In this document: one piece after another, positions 61,209 to 64,000 of the stretch
Layout: each line of letters starts with the position of its first letter
Numbering within the stretch: position 1 is the first letter of the stretch
Assembly: GCF_001056295.1 (NCBI RefSeq)
Contig: NZ_JVMD01000007.1
Span: forward strand, 160,103 to 224,102
From: Corynebacterium halotolerans
GTDB lineage: Bacteria > Actinomycetota > Actinomycetes > Mycobacteriales > Mycobacteriaceae
Direction: 5' to 3'
DNA length: 64,000 bases
Notes under the pieces: generated by a model
What the model was told of the DNA's origin: nothing
Databases searched by the model: none
What the model saw: only the letters and a program-made list of their open reading frames with translations
Translations under genes and position numbers: made by a program

Positions 61209-62525
61209 TTACGTCCGCTTTCGCGCCACCCGGGCGCCGATCAGGATGAGCAGCACTCCCGCCAGGCCCGCCCCCGCCGCGATGACGCGAGGGGACGGGC
61301 CTTCCGCGTCGTCGTCGCCGGTGGCGCCCAGGACCTCGTTTTCCATGTCCTCCGGGCCGAGTTCGTTCGCGCCCTCGCCCGCGGCGGGAGTCCCGAGGTC
61401 GCCGACCCCGGTGCCGGGCTTCGTCGCAAAGCCCGCTTCCAGCAGGGCCGCGGACTGCTGCCAGGCGCGGTGGCCCTCCTCGACCGTCGTGTCCAGGATG
61501 ACGGTGCCCAGGCTGCGGCCGCCGCGCGCCGCGAAGCCGACGAAGGTGTGGCGCGAATCGTCGGTGAAGCCGGTCTTGCCGCCCAGCGCGCCCTCGAAAC
61601 CGGAGGCGAGCAGCTGGTTGTCGTTGGACATGGTGAAGCCCTCGATCTCGGCTTCCTCGTCGCCCGGCATCTCGGTCATGGGGGTGCCGCTGAGTTTCTT
61701 GTACTTCGGGTCGTTGAAGGCGGCCCGGTAGAACAGCGCCATGTCGAAGGCGGAGGTCATCTGGCCGGGGCCGTCGAGCCCGGTGAAATCGGCGATGCGC
61801 GTGTCCGACGCCCCGAGCTCGCGGGCCTTGCGGTTGACCTTGCGCAGCGTCTCCTCGCGGCCGCCGAGCGCCCCGGACAGCGCGGATGCGGCGTCGTTGC
61901 CGGAGCTCATCAGCAGCCCCAGCAGGAGCTTTTCGACGTCGTATTCGACGCCCTCCAGGATTCCCGCGCGGGAGCCCTCGATGGCCGCGTCCTCGTACCG
62001 GGCCGTGATCTTGCGGTCCATGGGCAGTTCGTCGAGGGCGACGAGCGCGAGCAGCACCTTCGCGATGGAGGCCGGGCGGTAGCGGCCGTGCGGGTCCTTC
62101 GCGGCGATGACGTCGCCGGTGCCGGAGTCGAAGACGATCCACGACGACGCCGCGACCTCGTCGGGCACACGGAAACCGCCCGAGGCGACGACGTCGCACT
62201 CGCCCATGCGGGGGCCGCCGGCGGGAGTGGCCGGAACCGGCAGGGGATCCGGCGACGGGGACCCCGGCGCGGGAACCTCGGAGGTGTCCACCGGCGGCGG
62301 GGGAGCGGCCTTGAACTGGCAGTTCGCCGTGTGGCGGCGGCCCGGCACCGGCCCCGGGGATTCCTCTTCGCCGGAGGACGTCGGAGACGCCGCCACGGCC
62401 GGTTCGGGGGTCGGATCGGCGGGGACGGCCTGCGCGGTCGCGCCCGGGGCCATCGGGGTGGCGGTCAGCGCAAGTGCCGCGGCGACCGCCAGTGCGGCGG
62501 CGCGTTTCGATGTCGTGGTCTCCAC
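61209..62525 (-). CDS. D-alanyl-D-alanine carboxypeptidase (DacC-like PBP)
   Basis: A 438-aa low-molecular-weight penicillin-binding protein trimming wall pentapeptides. A cleavable signal (AAALAVAAALALTATPMAPGATA) precedes a Pro/Ser-rich linker. Active-site motifs are SIAK (near residue 152), SGN (near 207) and KTG (near 313). A C-terminal helix (AAGAGLAGVLLILIGARVA) with RKRT anchors it in the membrane. Two cysteines (ANCQ, GECD) flank the linker. It converges on yhjD and diverges from the deaminase-like gene. Confidence 0.92.
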   Translation of the reverse strand: METTTSKRAAALAVAAALALTATPMAPGATAQAVPADPTPEPAVAASPTSSGEEESPGPVPGRRHTANCQFKAAPPPPVDTSEVPAPGSPSPDPLPVPATPAGGPRMGECDVVASGGFRVPDEVAASSWIVFDSGTGDVIAAKDPHGRYRPASIAKVLLALVALDELPMDRKITARYEDAAIEGSRAGILEGVEYDVEKLLLGLLMSSGNDAASALSGALGGREETLRKVNRKARELGASDTRIADFTGLDGPGQMTSAFDMALFYRAAFNDPKYKKLSGTPMTEMPGDEEAEIEGFTMSNDNQLLASGFEGALGGKTGFTDDSRHTFVGFAARGGRSLGTVILDTTVEEGHRAWQQSAALLEAGFATKPGTGVGDLGTPAAGEGANELGPEDMENEVLGATGDDDAEGPSPRVIAAGAGLAGVLLILIGARVARKRT

Positions 62526-62597
62526 GGACGATCACGCTAGTCGTTCGGCGGCCCGCGCATGGCGTCGGGTTATGGGCGAACAGGAATAGCCAATGGG

Positions 62598-62641
62598 AAT
62601 GGCCGACGGGAATGGCCGACGGGAATGGCCGACGGGAATGG
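62598..62641. repeat. 13-bp tandem repeat upstream of the carboxypeptidase
   Basis: Three copies of AATGGCCGACGGG in a row, then AATGG, in the 150-base divergent region between the carboxypeptidase and the deaminase-like gene. Copy-number change could alter promoter spacing. It ends 34 bases before the start at 62676. Confidence 0.75.
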
Positions 62642-62675
62642 AAGAGGGCGGTGATCTGTAATACGCTGACACGCC

Positions 62676-63854
62676 ATGCACAACTCATCCGAGATGGGCC
62701 CCGACCCCCGGCGGGTCGAGGCGAGTGTCGTCGCAGATCTGCCGAAGGTCGTCCTCCACGATCACCTCACCGGCGGGATGCGCCCCACCACGCTCGTGGA
62801 GCTGGCGGCGCAGGCGGGGTACGGGGGACTGCCCTCGGATGAGCCCGAGGAGGTCGCCCGCTGGTTCGTGGAGGCCGGCAACGCGGGCAGCTTTTCCGCC
62901 CACCGCGAGGCGTTCGCCCACACGACCGCCGTCACCCAGACCGCCGACGCGCTGACCCGCGTCGCCCGGGAGGCCGTCGTCGACCTCGCCGGCGACCGAG
63001 TCGTCTACGCGGAGCTGCGCATCGCCCCCGAACTGCACGTCGAGGGCGGCCTGTCCATGCAGGACGTCGTCGACGCCGTCGTCGAGGGCCTGCGCCAGGG
63101 CGAGCGGGCCGCGGCCGAAGCCGGCCACGAGATCACCGCGCGGCTGATCCTCTCCGCGATGCGCGACCGGGACCGTTCGGCGGAGGTCGCCCGCCTGCTC
63201 GTGGACAATTTGCCCGACAACGCCGACCACGACTACGTGGTGGCCTTCGACCTCGCCGGCCCGGAGGAGGGCAACTCCCCCGACAAGCACGCCGAGGCGT
63301 TCGCGCTGCTCCGCGACCATCTGGCCCCGGTGACCATCCACGCGGGCGAGGGGGCAGGCCTGGAGTCCGTGCGCGCCGCGGTCGTCGCCGGCGCCAACCG
63401 CATCGGCCACGGCCCCCGGGTCTTCGAGGACCTGACGTCGAGCATGGACGGCATCGAGCTGCAGCGGCTGTCCGGCCACATCCGCGACCGGTGCATCCCC
63501 CTGGAACTGTGCCCGTCGTCCAACGTGCAGACGGGCATCGTCGACGCCATCGCGGATCACCCGTTCCCGCTTCTCGACGATCTCGGGTTCACCTGCACCG
63601 TCAACACCGGCAGCCGCCTGCTCGGCGGCACGACGATGACGCGCGAGATGATGATCCTCGTCGACGTCTTCGACTACGGGTACACCGAGCTGTTCCAGCT
63701 GACGTGCAACGCCATCGAGAGCGCCTTCGCCGATCTGCCGACCCGCGAGCGCATCCTGGACACCCTCATCTACCCGCCGTACCTGGAGCTCACCGACCAG
63801 GACGGCGACGGCGAGATCGACCCGTGCGAGGAAGAGGAGCCGACGATCGGCTAG
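62676..63854 (+). CDS. add: Adenosine deaminase homologue lacking key aspartates
   Basis: A 392-aa TIM-barrel protein of the adenosine deaminase family, close to actinobacterial Add overall. Zinc histidines His28/His30 (LHDHLTG), His222 and Glu225 (HAGEG) and His245 (GHGPRV) are kept. However the family HLDG is HLTG, and NTDN, whose first Asp is a zinc/catalytic ligand, is NTGS (Gly312, Ser313). Deamination activity is therefore doubtful. The C-terminus adds DQDGDGEIDPCE (374-385), a canonical EF-hand loop. It may be inactive or have a different substrate. Confidence 0.85.
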   Translation: MHNSSEMGPDPRRVEASVVADLPKVVLHDHLTGGMRPTTLVELAAQAGYGGLPSDEPEEVARWFVEAGNAGSFSAHREAFAHTTAVTQTADALTRVAREAVVDLAGDRVVYAELRIAPELHVEGGLSMQDVVDAVVEGLRQGERAAAEAGHEITARLILSAMRDRDRSAEVARLLVDNLPDNADHDYVVAFDLAGPEEGNSPDKHAEAFALLRDHLAPVTIHAGEGAGLESVRAAVVAGANRIGHGPRVFEDLTSSMDGIELQRLSGHIRDRCIPLELCPSSNVQTGIVDAIADHPFPLLDDLGFTCTVNTGSRLLGGTTMTREMMILVDVFDYGYTELFQLTCNAIESAFADLPTRERILDTLIYPPYLELTDQDGDGEIDPCEEEEPTIG

Positions 63855-63959
63855 CCCCCGCATTGCCCACGTGGCCGGCCCACCGCCACCGCCCCGCCGT
63901 CGACCCGGTTGGTGCACCGCCCGGCCGGATCCAAGGCCGGCCCATCGCCCCCGCACGCA

Positions 63960-64000
63960 AACCCACCCCGAATGCGCAGACCCACCCGCTGTAACGGGTG
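63960..64000. repeat. Long intergenic palindrome, family A copy 2 (cut by window end)
   Basis: The 28-base arm AACCCACCCCGAATG ... CCCACCC (63960-63987), loop GCTGTAAC, and the first five bases of the right arm, GGGTG. The left arm equals the reverse complement of the right arm of the element at 6603-6666. The preceding 105 bases after the deaminase-like gene show no feature. Confidence 0.85.

Noticed and set aside
63855..64000. A further gene start at the window end
   Set aside because: Only the family A palindrome is visible; open frames here are continuations of other frames with no start.

Overview
The window is about 70% G+C, densely packed with genes, and carries a Corynebacterium-like (Mycobacteriales) core chromosome segment. 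The order tsaE-tsaB-rimI-tsaD-groES-groEL1-whiB-sigD-rsdA-guaB-guaB3-(GMC oxidase)-guaA is the actinobacterial syntenic block known from mycobacteria and corynebacteria. The single-chain isocitrate dehydrogenase, a MhuD-type haem oxygenase, DUF3017 and DUF5319 genes, and McbR-like operators before three methionine loci point to Corynebacterium in particular. No phage, IS element, CRISPR array, rRNA or tRNA gene was seen.

Layout. 0-6.5 kb: nnrD (cut by the window edge), alr, an alpha/beta hydrolase and the tRNA t6A genes tsaE/tsaB/tsaD with rimI. 6.5-7.1 kb: a repeat-rich gap. 7.1-12.5 kb: CIRCE-controlled groES-groEL1, then divergent whiB3 and sigD-rsdA, with sigD interrupted by a one-base frameshift. 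12.6-19 kb: guanine nucleotide synthesis (guaB, guaB3, guaA) around a GMC oxidase. 19.1-31.3 kb: mhuD, the SOS mutasome (imuA', imuB and dnaE2, two LexA-like boxes) and a metQNI methionine importer. 31.4-38 kb: an S9 peptidase, three related small membrane proteins interleaved with trmL, folD, DUF3017. 38-47.8 kb: metX, a TetR regulator with a divergent DUF1707 gene, the large helicase lhr overlapping nei2, and metY. 48-64 kb: icd, a membrane protein with a degenerate J-like N-terminus, an MFS exporter, xth, an amidase coupled to a membrane/pseudo-amidase fusion, trpS, yhjD, a D-Ala-D-Ala carboxypeptidase and an adenosine deaminase-like gene.

The genes group into small circuits: methionine uptake and synthesis (metQNI, metX, metY) share TAGAC-N6-GTCTA operators; imuA'-imuB and dnaE2 are split but both carry SOS boxes; the TetR gene and its neighbour share a promoter framed by two similar operators; the t6A genes lie in one tightly spaced cluster.

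Most notable unexplained signals: an 11-bp word, GCTT(TG/GA/TA/CA)CGACG, occurring 25 times on both strands, sometimes as inverted pairs; two families of long intergenic palindromes with a similar core; a membrane protein fused to an amidase fold without catalytic residues; an adenosine deaminase homologue lacking key Asp residues but ending in a canonical EF-hand loop; a DnaE2 with a degenerate PHP metal site; and the frameshifted sigD.
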